Positions 27,412 to 37,368 of a stretch of DNA of 64,000 nt are shown here, one piece after another. Each line of letters begins with the position of its first letter. Position 1 is the stretch's first letter. A program made the position numbers and the translations under genes. Under the pieces are notes generated by a model. The model was not told the DNA's origin. It saw nothing but the letters and a program-made list of their open reading frames with translations, and made no database searches. This DNA comes from Sphingobacteriia bacterium 28-36-52 (GTDB lineage: Bacteria > Bacteroidota > Bacteroidia > Chitinophagales > Chitinophagaceae), in NCBI GenBank assembly GCA_002281575.1, contig NCGN01000007.1, positions 62,001 through 126,000 on the forward strand. Direction: 5' to 3'.

Positions 27412-29611
27412 GTGGGCGAAGATAAATATAGTGTTTGGTTTTTTATGGTTGGCATCAAAAGAAATCGGAAATTGTAGCCGGAACCATATTATTATCATTA
27501 TTTCAGCTGTAAATACCATACTCGCATCACCTATTGAATACCTTAAAGGGGTTGGACCGCTTAGGGCTGATATGCTTAAAAAAGAGTTGGAGGTATTCAC
27601 TTTTAACGACTTACTTCAGCACTATCCCATCAGACATATTGATAAAACCAAGGTTAGTAAAATAAGCGATATCAACTTTCAAACCGAATACATTCAGGTT
27701 GCAGGACGCTTGATGCAATTTGATGTTATAGGAGAAAAGCGAGCTAAAAGATTGGTTGCGCAAATAAAAGATGCAACTGGTATACTTGAATTAACTTGGT
27801 TTCAAGGAATTAATTGGGTGCAGAAAAGTTTATATGTTGGTTCAGATTATTTGGTATTTGGTAAAACCACTTATTTTAATGGGAAGGCCCAAATGGTGCA
27901 TCCAGAAATAGAAGTTTTTGTTCCAACAAAAATGGGAGGGGCAGCATTTTTAGAGCCTGTATATCCATCTACAGAAAAATTAAAAGCAAGGGGATTAAAT
28001 GGAAGACAACTAGCTAAATTCACCTACACCCTACTTCAACAATTAACCCCTAATGATTTACCGGAAAATATTCCAACAAGTGTATTAAAAGACTTAAAAC
28101 TTTTGGGACGTTATGAAGCTATAGCTGGCATTCATTTTCCTACCTCAGAATTGCATTTTAAAAAAGCGATGGAGCGATTAAAGTTCGAAGAATTTTTTAT
28201 TGCACAAATAAGATTACAGTTGGTACGATTGCAAAGAAATACCATTAGTAAAGGAGTCGTTTTTGAAAAAGTTGGGTCTAACTTTAATGACTTCTACCAA
28301 CACTATCTTCCTTTTGCTTTAACTGGAGCTCAAAAAAGAGTCATTAAAGAAATTAGACAAGATACGGCACGTGGTAAGCAAATGAATAGATTATTGCAAG
28401 GAGACGTTGGAAGTGGAAAAACCATTGTTGCTTTATTGAGTATGTTATTAGCAGCAGACAATGGTTACCAGAGTGCATTAATGGCACCCACTGAAATTTT
28501 AGCACAACAGCATTACCAAAGTTTAACCAGTTTGTTAAAAGAAATGCCAGTTGAAATTGCACTCTTAACAGGAAGTACAAAAACAGCTGAACGAAGAAGA
28601 ATTTTAAAAGGATTACAAGAAGATACCATTCACTTTGTGGTGGGTACGCATGCCATTATAGAAGATAAAGTACAATTCAAAAATTTAGGATTGGTAATAG
28701 TAGATGAACAACATCGATTTGGTGTTGCACAGCGTGCAAGACTATGGACCAAGGCAGTTGTTCCACCCCATGTATTGGTAATGACTGCAACGCCAATACC
28801 AAGAACATTGGCCATGACAGCTTATGGCGATTTAGAATACAGCGTCATGGATGAATTACCCCCAGGAAGAATACCTATTACTACCGTTCACAGAAACGAA
28901 ATGGCTAGAGCTAGTGTAATGGGTTTTGTAAAAGAAGAAATTGCAAAAGGACGTCAAGCTTATTTTATTTATCCATTGATTGAAGAAAGCGAAAAATTGA
29001 GTTATGAAGATTTGATGCAAGGCTATGAGCAAGTAAAAAGTTTTTTTCCTGAACCCAAGTACCTTATTAGCATGGTACATGGAAGACAACCATCCGAGCA
29101 AAAGGAAATCAATATGCAACGCTTTGTGAAAGGCGATACCCAAATAATGGTGAGTACAACAGTGATTGAGGTAGGAGTGAACGTGCCGAATGCATCGGTT
29201 ATGGTAATAGAAAGTGCCGAAAAATTTGGATTGTCCCAATTGCATCAGCTTAGAGGAAGGGTAGGTAGAGGAAGTGAAAAAAGTTTTTGCATTTTATTAA
29301 CGGGTAGCAAAGCAAGCAAAGAAGCCAAAGAACGTATCAATATAATGTGCGCTACTAATGATGGCTTTAAAATTGCCGAAAAAGACTTAGAAATGAGGGG
29401 CCCAGGCGATATTGAAGGAACCAGACAAAGTGGAGCTTTGAACTTTAAGTTAGCAAGTATTGTTAATGATAAAGGGTTACTAGAAAAGGCAAAAGAAAAA
29501 GCAGAAAAAATTGTGGAACAAGATTTGTATTTAGATTCAACTGAGAATGCTATGTTAAAAAACTACTTGTCATCACAACAGTTAAAGCATGGCTGGAGTA
29601 AAATATCGTAA
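27410..29611 (+). CDS. recG: ATP-dependent DNA helicase RecG
   Basis: 733 residues as drawn. Layout: N-terminal wedge/OB domain (about 45-200), helicase domain with Walker A GDVGSGKTIVALL and DEQHRFGVAQRARL, then motifs VIEVGVNVPNASVMVIE and QLRGRVGRGSEKSFC. RecG reverses stalled replication forks and branch-migrates Holliday junctions. The start is uncertain: family similarity begins near TILASPIEYLKGVGP (about residue 36), no ATG lies between, and the ATG at 27410 overlaps the trpS start codon on the other strand; TTG at 27449 or another non-ATG start is plausible. It runs 12 bp ahead of the next gene. Confidence 0.93.
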   Translation: MWAKINIVFGFLWLASKEIGNCSRNHIIIIISAVNTILASPIEYLKGVGPLRADMLKKELEVFTFNDLLQHYPIRHIDKTKVSKISDINFQTEYIQVAGRLMQFDVIGEKRAKRLVAQIKDATGILELTWFQGINWVQKSLYVGSDYLVFGKTTYFNGKAQMVHPEIEVFVPTKMGGAAFLEPVYPSTEKLKARGLNGRQLAKFTYTLLQQLTPNDLPENIPTSVLKDLKLLGRYEAIAGIHFPTSELHFKKAMERLKFEEFFIAQIRLQLVRLQRNTISKGVVFEKVGSNFNDFYQHYLPFALTGAQKRVIKEIRQDTARGKQMNRLLQGDVGSGKTIVALLSMLLAADNGYQSALMAPTEILAQQHYQSLTSLLKEMPVEIALLTGSTKTAERRRILKGLQEDTIHFVVGTHAIIEDKVQFKNLGLVIVDEQHRFGVAQRARLWTKAVVPPHVLVMTATPIPRTLAMTAYGDLEYSVMDELPPGRIPITTVHRNEMARASVMGFVKEEIAKGRQAYFIYPLIEESEKLSYEDLMQGYEQVKSFFPEPKYLISMVHGRQPSEQKEINMQRFVKGDTQIMVSTTVIEVGVNVPNASVMVIESAEKFGLSQLHQLRGRVGRGSEKSFCILLTGSKASKEAKERINIMCATNDGFKIAEKDLEMRGPGDIEGTRQSGALNFKLASIVNDKGLLEKAKEKAEKIVEQDLYLDSTENAMLKNYLSSQQLKHGWSKIS

Positions 29612-29623
29612 CTTAAAGAAGAG

Positions 29624-32600
29624 ATGTTGAAAAATATTGGATTGATATTGTTTTTTTTGATGGGAATGCTGGGCCTAAATGCACAGGGTTATTTAGATTT
29701 TATTGAGAATAAAGGTCAATGGCCATCATCTATTCAATTTAAAAGTGAGTTGTCTGCAAGTGCGTTTGCATTAACCAAAAATGGGTACAGGGTATTGCAA
29801 CATAATGTTGCCGATTACGCTGCCATAGCGGATTCCAGGCATATCCACACAACTAATAAAACTCCTGAAAACAAATCGGATGTTACTCCTAAGTTTGGAC
29901 AAAACGGAACCCAAGATTTAACCTTGCGTTCGCATGTGTACGAAGTAAAATTTTTAAATGCCAATCCTAATCCAACCATTGTAAAAGAAAAGCCATTGGG
30001 TGGTGTAAGTAATTATTTTATTGGGAATGATCCTACAAAATGGGCTACTGATTGTAAGACTTTTCAGTCTGTAACCTATAAAAATATGTATCCCAATATA
30101 GACATACGCTATTATACCAACAATGGGGTATTGAAATATGATATTATCGTGCACCCAGGAGGAGACCCATCTAAAGTCATTTTATATTTTGAAGGAGCTG
30201 AAGGAATATCTTTAAAAAATGGAGCTTTGCAAGTAAATACATCTGTAGGCGTTTTGCAAGAAACAGTTCCTTATACTTATCAATTAACTGGTGGAGAAAG
30301 AAAAGAAGTGGAATGTGGTTATGAGGTAAAAGGAAATTTAGTCAAGTTTAAATTAAGCAATCAATACAATAGAAACAGCATATTGGTGATAGATCCTCAG
30401 CCAGTATTTATCAGTTATTCTGGAAGTAGGGCAGACAATTGGGGTTTTACTGCCACATACGATTTACTCGGAAATTTTTATGCCGGAGGAATTGTTTTTA
30501 GTGCTGGATTTCCTACTACCAATGGGGCATTTAGTCAAACCTATGCTGGTGGTGTAAACGAAGGTAGTATCACAGGGTTCGATATGGGTATTTTAAAATT
30601 TGAACCTGGTGGAACCAACTTGATTTATGCAACTTATATAGGAGGAAATGGAAATGAGCAACCCCATAGTTTGGTTGCAGACGCTGCAGGAAATGTAGTC
30701 ATTGCAGGAAGAACCTCTTCTGGTAATAATTATCCTACCGTAAGTACTTTTCCATTATATGGTTCTGGAGGGGGGTTATTTGATATCGTATTAACTAAAT
30801 TAAATAGCGCTGGTACAGCATTAATAGGATCTCTTAGAATTGGTGGATCAGGAAGAGACGGAGTAAATATTAGACCCAACTATGAATCTCCATTAGGCCC
30901 TGAAACAACTCGAAGAAATTATGGGGATGATGCTAGAAGTGAAGTAATTTTTGATAATCAAGGTAATATTTTATTGGCTTCTGTTACACAATCAACCGAC
31001 TTTCCAACAAGTGCAAATGCATTTCAACGAGTTCGTGGTACAACAAGAACTGCTCCTGATGCAAGGTTTCAAGATGGGGTATTAATAAAACTGAATGCCA
31101 ATTTATCAAGTGTAATATTCTCCAGTTTTTTAGGAGGTGGAGACGACGATGCTGCATTTGTTTTGGCCATTAATCCTGCCAATCAAAATATATATGTAGC
31201 AGGAGCCACGTCTAGTATAGATATGCCGGCAAGGCAAAATGCGGCGCCTAAATTTCAAAATACCAATGGTATAGTGGATGGGTTTATCAGCATTATTACA
31301 CCCGATGGAGCTAATATCATTAGTACGAGTTTTATTGGGACAGATCGGGTAGACGTAATATTTGGTATTCAATTTGACAGACAAGGGTACCCTTATATAG
31401 TGGGTACTACAACAGGAGTGTTCAGTCCAATTAATTCACCATATAATAATAATAATCCTGGACAAGCATCTGGCAAACAGTTTATAGCCAAATTGCAACC
31501 AGACCTTTCCGACTTTATTTATCTAACTAATTTTGGTTCAAGCGGCGCTACCATTCCAAATCTTTCTATTTCGGCATTCTTAGTAGACCGATGTGGTAAT
31601 GTGTATGTATCGGGATGGGGTGGTAGTAATATCAATAGTTTTCAAACAGCACCATTGGCCAATATGCCATTAACGCCTGATGCATATCAATCTGGAACAG
31701 ATGGAGCAGATTTTTATTTCTTTGTTCTGGAAAGAGATGCCCAAAGACAATTGTATGGTTCTTATTTTGGACAAACGGGCGGATTTGCAGATCACGTAGA
31801 TGGCGGTACCAGCAGGTTTGATCCGAACGGTACCATTTATCAATCTATTTGTTCATGCAGAAGAACGGGAGATCCTAGTAGACCTATTGTTGGTACCGGG
31901 GGTGCATGGTCTACTACCAATAGAAGCAATTCATGTAATTTATTAGCCATTAAAATTGCCTTTAATTTAGCAGGTGTTGGCGGGGGGATTAAAACCGCTA
32001 TCAACGGGGTAGCGCGTGATACATCGGGATGTGTGCCACTCACCGTTGTTTTTTCTGATACACTTGAACTGGCAAAAACCTATCGATGGGATTTTAATGA
32101 TGGTTCCCCAGAAGTAACAACCAATAATCCTTCTGTTACCCATACTTTTAATAATGTTGGGTTGTATAATGTAAGATTGATTGCCATTGATTCTGCATCA
32201 TGTAATATTAGTGATACGTCTTATGTAAGAATGCGTGTAAGAGCAGACGAAGCCATTTTAGCTTTTACGCCCAATAAATTGTTGCCTTGTGAATCTTTAA
32301 CTTATCGATTTGATAATAATTCCATTGCTCCAAAACCCTTTGGTGCCAATGCTTTTCGTTGGGATTTTGGCGATGGAACCAGGCAAGTTGCTTCTTTTGG
32401 TCCGGTAACTCATACTTATGCAACAGCGGGTTCGTATAATGTGCGATTGATTTTAATTGATACCAGTTTTTGCAATGAGTTTGATAGTGTAGGCATTCAA
32501 TTGCGCATATCCCCTTTGGTGAAAGCGCAATTTGAAACACCCTCTTTAGGTTGTGTGCCGTATACAGCTGTATTCAACAATACATCATTAGCTGGTAGAA

Positions 32601-33286
32601 CATTCCGCTGGGATTTTGGTGATGGCAATACTTCTACCCAAACTTCGCCACAGCATTTGTATGCATCAGTTGGTACTTATACAATTAAATTAGTAGCCGT
32701 TGATTCCTCTACTTGTAATATTGCTGATAGTACGGTTTTTACAATTGCTGTAAGAGATAACCCAACTGCCGGCATAAGCTTTAGCCCCGATCCAACTGAA
32801 GCTAATACCCCAGTAACATTTACAAACAATAGCTTTGGAGCCAATAGATACAAATGGTTGTTTGGTGATGGAGACACATTAAATACGCTAAGAACTGACA
32901 CAACTGTCAGACATCTTTACAATGCAAGTGGCACTTACAATGCTTGTGTGATTGCTTATAACGACGCTGGTTGTGCAGATACGAGTTGTGTACCTGTTCC
33001 TGTAACCATTGTTCCTGGTTTTAATGTGGCCAATGCGTTTTCACCTAATGGAGATGGAACCAATGATAAAATATTCGTACGAGGGTTTGGTATTGTAAAA
33101 ATGACTTGGAAAATATACAATCGTTGGGGTAAGCTGGTTTATATAGGAACCAGTCAATCGGAAGGATGGGATGGCAGGTACAATGGAAAATTACAACCAC
33201 AAGAAGTATATCATTACACGCTTGAATTAGAATTTAGTGATAAAGAGAGAGCTACTAAAAAAGGAGATATAACACTATTGAGATAA
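29624..33286 (+). CDS. T9SS type B surface protein with beta-propeller and PKD repeats
   Basis: 1220 residues. Signal peptide (MLKNIGLILFFLMGMLGLNAQ), then a DUF7948-type N-terminal domain (about 22-260, opening FIENKGQWPSSIQF), a middle propeller-like region with SBBP-style repeats (for example ILKFEPGGTNLIYATYIGG), then four PKD domains (about 800-1130, each with a WDFNDG or WDFGDG core), and a C-terminal gliding-motility-associated (CHU_C) sorting domain (FNVANAFSPNGDGTNDK). It should be secreted by T9SS and anchored on the cell surface, probably in adhesion. Its stop overlaps the start of the PorP/SprF gene, the usual pairing for such proteins. Confidence 0.9.
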   Translation: MLKNIGLILFFLMGMLGLNAQGYLDFIENKGQWPSSIQFKSELSASAFALTKNGYRVLQHNVADYAAIADSRHIHTTNKTPENKSDVTPKFGQNGTQDLTLRSHVYEVKFLNANPNPTIVKEKPLGGVSNYFIGNDPTKWATDCKTFQSVTYKNMYPNIDIRYYTNNGVLKYDIIVHPGGDPSKVILYFEGAEGISLKNGALQVNTSVGVLQETVPYTYQLTGGERKEVECGYEVKGNLVKFKLSNQYNRNSILVIDPQPVFISYSGSRADNWGFTATYDLLGNFYAGGIVFSAGFPTTNGAFSQTYAGGVNEGSITGFDMGILKFEPGGTNLIYATYIGGNGNEQPHSLVADAAGNVVIAGRTSSGNNYPTVSTFPLYGSGGGLFDIVLTKLNSAGTALIGSLRIGGSGRDGVNIRPNYESPLGPETTRRNYGDDARSEVIFDNQGNILLASVTQSTDFPTSANAFQRVRGTTRTAPDARFQDGVLIKLNANLSSVIFSSFLGGGDDDAAFVLAINPANQNIYVAGATSSIDMPARQNAAPKFQNTNGIVDGFISIITPDGANIISTSFIGTDRVDVIFGIQFDRQGYPYIVGTTTGVFSPINSPYNNNNPGQASGKQFIAKLQPDLSDFIYLTNFGSSGATIPNLSISAFLVDRCGNVYVSGWGGSNINSFQTAPLANMPLTPDAYQSGTDGADFYFFVLERDAQRQLYGSYFGQTGGFADHVDGGTSRFDPNGTIYQSICSCRRTGDPSRPIVGTGGAWSTTNRSNSCNLLAIKIAFNLAGVGGGIKTAINGVARDTSGCVPLTVVFSDTLELAKTYRWDFNDGSPEVTTNNPSVTHTFNNVGLYNVRLIAIDSASCNISDTSYVRMRVRADEAILAFTPNKLLPCESLTYRFDNNSIAPKPFGANAFRWDFGDGTRQVASFGPVTHTYATAGSYNVRLILIDTSFCNEFDSVGIQLRISPLVKAQFETPSLGCVPYTAVFNNTSLAGRTFRWDFGDGNTSTQTSPQHLYASVGTYTIKLVAVDSSTCNIADSTVFTIAVRDNPTAGISFSPDPTEANTPVTFTNNSFGANRYKWLFGDGDTLNTLRTDTTVRHLYNASGTYNACVIAYNDAGCADTSCVPVPVTIVPGFNVANAFSPNGDGTNDKIFVRGFGIVKMTWKIYNRWGKLVYIGTSQSEGWDGRYNGKLQPQEVYHYTLELEFSDKERATKKGDITLLR

Positions 33287-34311
33287 TGCTAAAAAGAATA
33301 TACATATATAGTTTCTTTATAGTTGCAATGTTTGGGCAACGCCAACTGCACGCGCAAGCATTAAATTATTCACAGTATTACAATGCTCCGTTGTTAACTA
33401 ATCCTGCTAACACAGGGTTTAATCCAGATTACGATTATAGAGCTGGCATGAATTATAGAACCCAATGGGCTTCTGTTGGAACACCATATAAAACTATGGG
33501 GGTTTGGGCTGATGCCAAATTATTTGCCAACCGTTTTGAAAATGGTTGGATGGGCATTGGAGGATCTATTATTAAAGATGTTGCAGGCGCCGGACAACTT
33601 ACTTCAACTGGGGCTGCAGTATCAATAGCTTGGCACCAGATGTTGGGTTATAATAGCTTGTTGAGTGCGGGCTTTAGTGCAGGCATTACTACAAAAAGAG
33701 TAGACCTTTCTAAACTTAATTTTGATAATCAATGGAACGGTAAATTTTTTGATATTACCATTCCTACGTTTGAGCCCTTTGCATTTAGCCAAGTAGGTTA
33801 TTTAGATTTGAACATGGGGCTGAACTATGCTTATTTTGCTTCCGAGAATTTTTATTTTAATGCTGGCGTCTCTATCATGCATTTGAATAGTCCTAAAGAA
33901 AGTTTTTTTGCTCCCAGTGTGAGTGATGCAAGGGTCCCAATGAGATATAATTTTTTCGCCAACGCAAGTTTAAAAATGGACAACTTATGGATTCTAAACC
34001 CCAACGTATATTATAGTTCGGTCATCAACAAAAGTGAATTGGTAATGGGCATGAATGCCAATAGAAATATCAGCGGAGATGGTATGCAACAAATGGTTTT
34101 AGGACTTTATTATAGAACAGGAGACGCCATTATTCCAATGATTGGATACCAAGTAAACGACTTGAAAATTACTGTTAACTATGATGCCACTATTTCTGGA
34201 CTAAGTAATTTGAATGGGGCTAGAGGGGCTTATGAATTGTCTATTATTAAACAAGGAATTTTTCCAAGTTCACAGGGCAGGTCGGTTAAATGTCCTACAG
34301 TGCGGTTTTAA
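33286..34311 (+). CDS. PorP/SprF family type IX secretion membrane protein
   Basis: 341 residues with a signal peptide (MLKRIYIYSFFIVAMFGQRQLHAQ). The opening NYSQYYNAPLLTNPANTGFNPDYDYRAG is the hallmark of the PorP/SprF family, and the rest alternates like an outer-membrane beta-barrel. These proteins help attach or export their T9SS type B partner, encoded directly upstream; the stop and start codons overlap (TAATG), so translation is probably coupled. Confidence 0.92.
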   Translation: MLKRIYIYSFFIVAMFGQRQLHAQALNYSQYYNAPLLTNPANTGFNPDYDYRAGMNYRTQWASVGTPYKTMGVWADAKLFANRFENGWMGIGGSIIKDVAGAGQLTSTGAAVSIAWHQMLGYNSLLSAGFSAGITTKRVDLSKLNFDNQWNGKFFDITIPTFEPFAFSQVGYLDLNMGLNYAYFASENFYFNAGVSIMHLNSPKESFFAPSVSDARVPMRYNFFANASLKMDNLWILNPNVYYSSVINKSELVMGMNANRNISGDGMQQMVLGLYYRTGDAIIPMIGYQVNDLKITVNYDATISGLSNLNGARGAYELSIIKQGIFPSSQGRSVKCPTVRF

Positions 34312-34354
34312 GTGCTCCAAACTTTATATATTGCGTGTCTCAATTAAGATACGC

Positions 34355-35644
34355 ATGAAATACCAGCCACTAGATCCAGCTATTTTTATCAATAATCGAA
34401 AGCGATTTGTTAGCCATATGCTTCCAAACAGTATTGCTGTTTTTGTGAGTAATGATGAATGGCCCAGTAATGGCGATGCTTTGCATTCTTTTAAGCAAAA
34501 CAGTGATTTATATTGGTTAAGTGGAATTGTACAAGAAGATTCGATGGTAATACTTTTTCCAGATAATCCAGATCCTAAGTTCAGAGAAGTATTGGTTTTG
34601 GTTCGTCCCAACGAATTAAAAGAAAAATGGGATGGTAAAAGATTAAGATCGGGTGAAGCAAAAGCAATTTCTGGAATGGCCACGGTGGTTTGGTTAGAAA
34701 GCTTAGATGCTTTATTACAAGGATGGATTCATTTAGCAGATAATATTTATTTAGACAGCAATGAAAATGATCGGAAAGCATCTGCAATTAGATCCAGAGA
34801 ATATCGCTTTATTGATGAAATGAAAGCGCATTATCCATTGCATCATTTTATGCGTGCTGCAAAAATTATGAAAGAATTGCGTGCCATTAAATCAAAAGAA
34901 GAAATAGTGGTGGTGCAAAAAGCCATTGATATTACCGATATCACTTTTAGAAGGTTGATGAAGTTTATACAACCAGGCGTAAACGAATGTGAAATTGAAG
35001 CAGAAATTTGGCATAGCTTTTTAAGTCAAAGAGCTACTGGTCCTGCCTATGGAAGTATTATTGCCAGTGGTGATAATGCAAGAACTTTGCATTATGTTTC
35101 TAATAATGCAGAATGTAAAGACGGTGATTTAATCTTGATGGATTTTGGTGCAGAATATGGAGGGTATTGTGCAGATTTAACTAGAACCATTCCAGTGAAT
35201 GGAAAATTTACTCGCAGACAAAAAACAGTGTACAATGCTTGTTTGCATTTGCACAATTATGCCAAGTCTATTTTGAAACCAGGCATTAGTATTCTTGATT
35301 ATACCGATAAAGTAGGGGAGGAAGCAACCCAACAATTTTTAAAAATTGGCTTACTAAAAAAGTCGGATGTTAAAAATGAAGACAAAGAAAACAGGGCATA
35401 TCGCAAGTATTTATATCATGGAATATCTCATCATTTAGGCATTGATGTGCACGATTTAGGAACCAGAACAGCACCAATAAAAGCAGGCATGTTGTTTACT
35501 ATTGAACCTGGTATATATATTGAAGAGGAACAGATGGGTGTGCGAATAGAAAACAATTTTTGGATTACCAAAAACGGCAACACCGATTTAATGAAAAACA
35601 TTCCGATTACAGTAGAAGAGATTGAATCATACATGAAGCGATAA
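34355..35644 (+). CDS. Xaa-Pro aminopeptidase (peptidase M24B, aminopeptidase P)
   Basis: 429 residues from the ATG at 34355 (MKYQPLDPAIF); the longer frame runs into the upstream gene. N-terminal creatinase-like domain (about 10-150), then the pita-bread peptidase domain with metal ligands in LMDFGAEYGGYCADLTRT (two Asp), HGISHHLGIDVHDLG (His), TIEPGIYIE and GVRIENNF (Glu). It removes N-terminal residues preceding proline. Followed by pssA after 1 bp. Confidence 0.93.
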   Translation: MKYQPLDPAIFINNRKRFVSHMLPNSIAVFVSNDEWPSNGDALHSFKQNSDLYWLSGIVQEDSMVILFPDNPDPKFREVLVLVRPNELKEKWDGKRLRSGEAKAISGMATVVWLESLDALLQGWIHLADNIYLDSNENDRKASAIRSREYRFIDEMKAHYPLHHFMRAAKIMKELRAIKSKEEIVVVQKAIDITDITFRRLMKFIQPGVNECEIEAEIWHSFLSQRATGPAYGSIIASGDNARTLHYVSNNAECKDGDLILMDFGAEYGGYCADLTRTIPVNGKFTRRQKTVYNACLHLHNYAKSILKPGISILDYTDKVGEEATQQFLKIGLLKKSDVKNEDKENRAYRKYLYHGISHHLGIDVHDLGTRTAPIKAGMLFTIEPGIYIEEEQMGVRIENNFWITKNGNTDLMKNIPITVEEIESYMKR

Positions 35645-35645
35645 T

Positions 35646-36407
35646 ATGAAGCAACAAATTCCCAACTGTTTTACCCTGATCAATTTATTTTTAGGCGCAA
35701 CAGCAATACTATATATCTTACAACCCGGTTTGGCTTACCATGCCGACGGAGATGGGTTGGTTACTATTCCTGAGAAAATGATGGTGGCAAGTTGGCTTAT
35801 TTTCGGTGCTGCACTAATAGATTTTTTAGATGGATTTGTAGCACGCTGGATGAACTGTAGTTCAGAAATGGGGAAACAATTAGACTCTTTGGCCGATGTG
35901 GTGAGTTTTGGTGTTGCACCTGGTTTAATGGTGTTGCAATTCCTGCGTTTTTCTTATGCGAGTACAGAAGGGGGCTTAGATATTTCAATGGCTTTTTTAC
36001 TCCCAGCATTATTGATTCCTTGTGCAGGGGCTTTTCGTTTAGCTCGTTTTAACTTAGATCAGTCTAAATCAATTGGATTCAAAGGCATCCCCATTCCGGC
36101 TGCGGGAATATTGATTGCCTCTTTTCCATTGGTGAACTGGTATGCAACAGATGCCTGGGTATTAGACCTATTATTAAGCAAATGGCTTTGGTATGGTTTA
36201 ATTGTATTATTAAGCCTGGGTATGGTTTCCACAGTGCCCATGCTGGCACTTAAGTTTAGTGGATTATCGTTTAAGAAAATAGTACCTTTTTTAATCATTT
36301 TAGCAATTGCCCTACCTGTGGCCTTCTTTTTTGGATGGCTGTCAATTTCCGCAGGATTTATTGCGTATGTAATTCTATCTTTGTTGTTTAAACCAACCGA
36401 ATCATGA
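35646..36407 (+). CDS. pssA: CDP-diacylglycerol--serine O-phosphatidyltransferase
   Basis: 253 residues, polytopic with about seven hydrophobic segments. The CDP-alcohol phosphatidyltransferase motif is read from DGFVARWMNCSSEMGKQLD through DSLAD (pattern DGxxARx8Gx3Dx3D), near residues 60-83. It makes phosphatidylserine, the precursor of phosphatidylethanolamine. Serine specificity is inferred from the overall similarity and length. It overlaps purS by 4 nt (ATGA). Confidence 0.88.
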   Translation: MKQQIPNCFTLINLFLGATAILYILQPGLAYHADGDGLVTIPEKMMVASWLIFGAALIDFLDGFVARWMNCSSEMGKQLDSLADVVSFGVAPGLMVLQFLRFSYASTEGGLDISMAFLLPALLIPCAGAFRLARFNLDQSKSIGFKGIPIPAAGILIASFPLVNWYATDAWVLDLLLSKWLWYGLIVLLSLGMVSTVPMLALKFSGLSFKKIVPFLIILAIALPVAFFFGWLSISAGFIAYVILSLLFKPTES

Positions 36408-36652
36408 AGTTTGAAGTAGAAATCAATGTAATGCCGTTAAAAGACTTATTAGATCCTCAAGGAAAAGCAGTGTTGGGTGGATTGGCTAATTTAGGCATTA
36501 CCGAAGTAAAAGATGTAAGAGTAGGTAAACATATTACTTTATCGGTTGAAGCAGCTTCAGCGGAAGAAGCAAAAGCCATTGCAGAAAATGCCAGCAAGCA
36601 ATTATTGGCCAATCAAGTAATGGAACATTTTGAGATTACCATAAACGGTTAA
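36404..36652 (+). CDS. purS: Phosphoribosylformylglycinamidine synthase subunit PurS
   Basis: 82 residues, matching the PurS family: FEVEINVMPLKDLLDPQGKAV, then GITEVKDVRVGKHITL. PurS joins PurL and PurQ in the fourth step of purine synthesis. purL and purQ are not adjacent. It overlaps pssA by 4 nt, and the next gene begins 1 bp after it, so it lies in a compact run. Confidence 0.9.
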   Translation: MKFEVEINVMPLKDLLDPQGKAVLGGLANLGITEVKDVRVGKHITLSVEAASAEEAKAIAENASKQLLANQVMEHFEITING

Positions 36653-36653
36653 T

Positions 36654-37319
36654 TTGCTTTATTTAGTTCCTACACCTTTAGGCAACCTAAAGGATATCAC
36701 CTTGCGTTCACTAGAAATCTTGAATTTAGTGGACCTGATTTTATGTGAAGACACGCGCACATCTTCTAAATTATTGCAGCATTATAATATTCAAAAACCG
36801 CTGTCGCCTTATCACCAACACAACGAACATAAAATTGTATCGCATTTGGCCGATCAGTTAGAAGCTGGTAAAATAATGGCCTTAATTACCGATGCAGGAA
36901 CACCTGGTATTTCAGATCCTGCTTTTTTATTGGTAAGAGAATGCATCAAAAGAAATATTCGTGTGGAATGTTTACCTGGTGCAGCAGCATTTGTACCTGC
37001 ATTAGTGAATAGTGGTCTTCCTACCAATCGATTTTTGTTTGAGGGTTTTATTCCTATAAAAAAAGGTAGGCAAACTTTATTAAAACAGTTGGCAACTGAA
37101 GAGCGAACCATGATTTTTTATGAGAGCCCAATGCGATTAGTTAAAACGCTTGAAGACATGGCACAATATTTTGGGGAGGACCGCAACTGTTCAGTCGCAA
37201 GAGAGCTCACCAAAATGTTTGAGGAGAATAAAAGGGGGACGCTTAAAGAAGTTGCCGAATATTTTAAATTAAAAACGGTGAAAGGGGAAATTGTATTGGT
37301 GGTAGCAGGTGCAGACTAA
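36654..37319 (+). CDS. rsmI: 16S rRNA (cytidine(1402)-2'-O)-methyltransferase
   Basis: 221 residues starting at a TTG one base after the purS stop; no ATG fits, and the conserved N-terminus LYLVPTPLGNLKDITLRSLE begins at once. Further signatures are CEDTRTSSKLLQHY and ALITDAGTPGISDPAFLLV of the tetrapyrrole-methylase-like RsmI fold. It methylates the 2'-OH of C1402 in 16S rRNA, tuning decoding. Slightly shorter than the E. coli protein, as in many Bacteroidota. Confidence 0.92.
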   Translation: MLYLVPTPLGNLKDITLRSLEILNLVDLILCEDTRTSSKLLQHYNIQKPLSPYHQHNEHKIVSHLADQLEAGKIMALITDAGTPGISDPAFLLVRECIKRNIRVECLPGAAAFVPALVNSGLPTNRFLFEGFIPIKKGRQTLLKQLATEERTMIFYESPMRLVKTLEDMAQYFGEDRNCSVARELTKMFEENKRGTLKEVAEYFKLKTVKGEIVLVVAGAD

Positions 37320-37368
37320 TACTTATTGCAATATATTTATACTCAATTACTACCTAACGATAATAAAA

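Noticed and set aside
27412..27600. N-terminal extension of trpS
   Set aside because: It is antisense to recG and the family N-terminus starts at MEKEVVVSGIRPTG (ATG at 27411).
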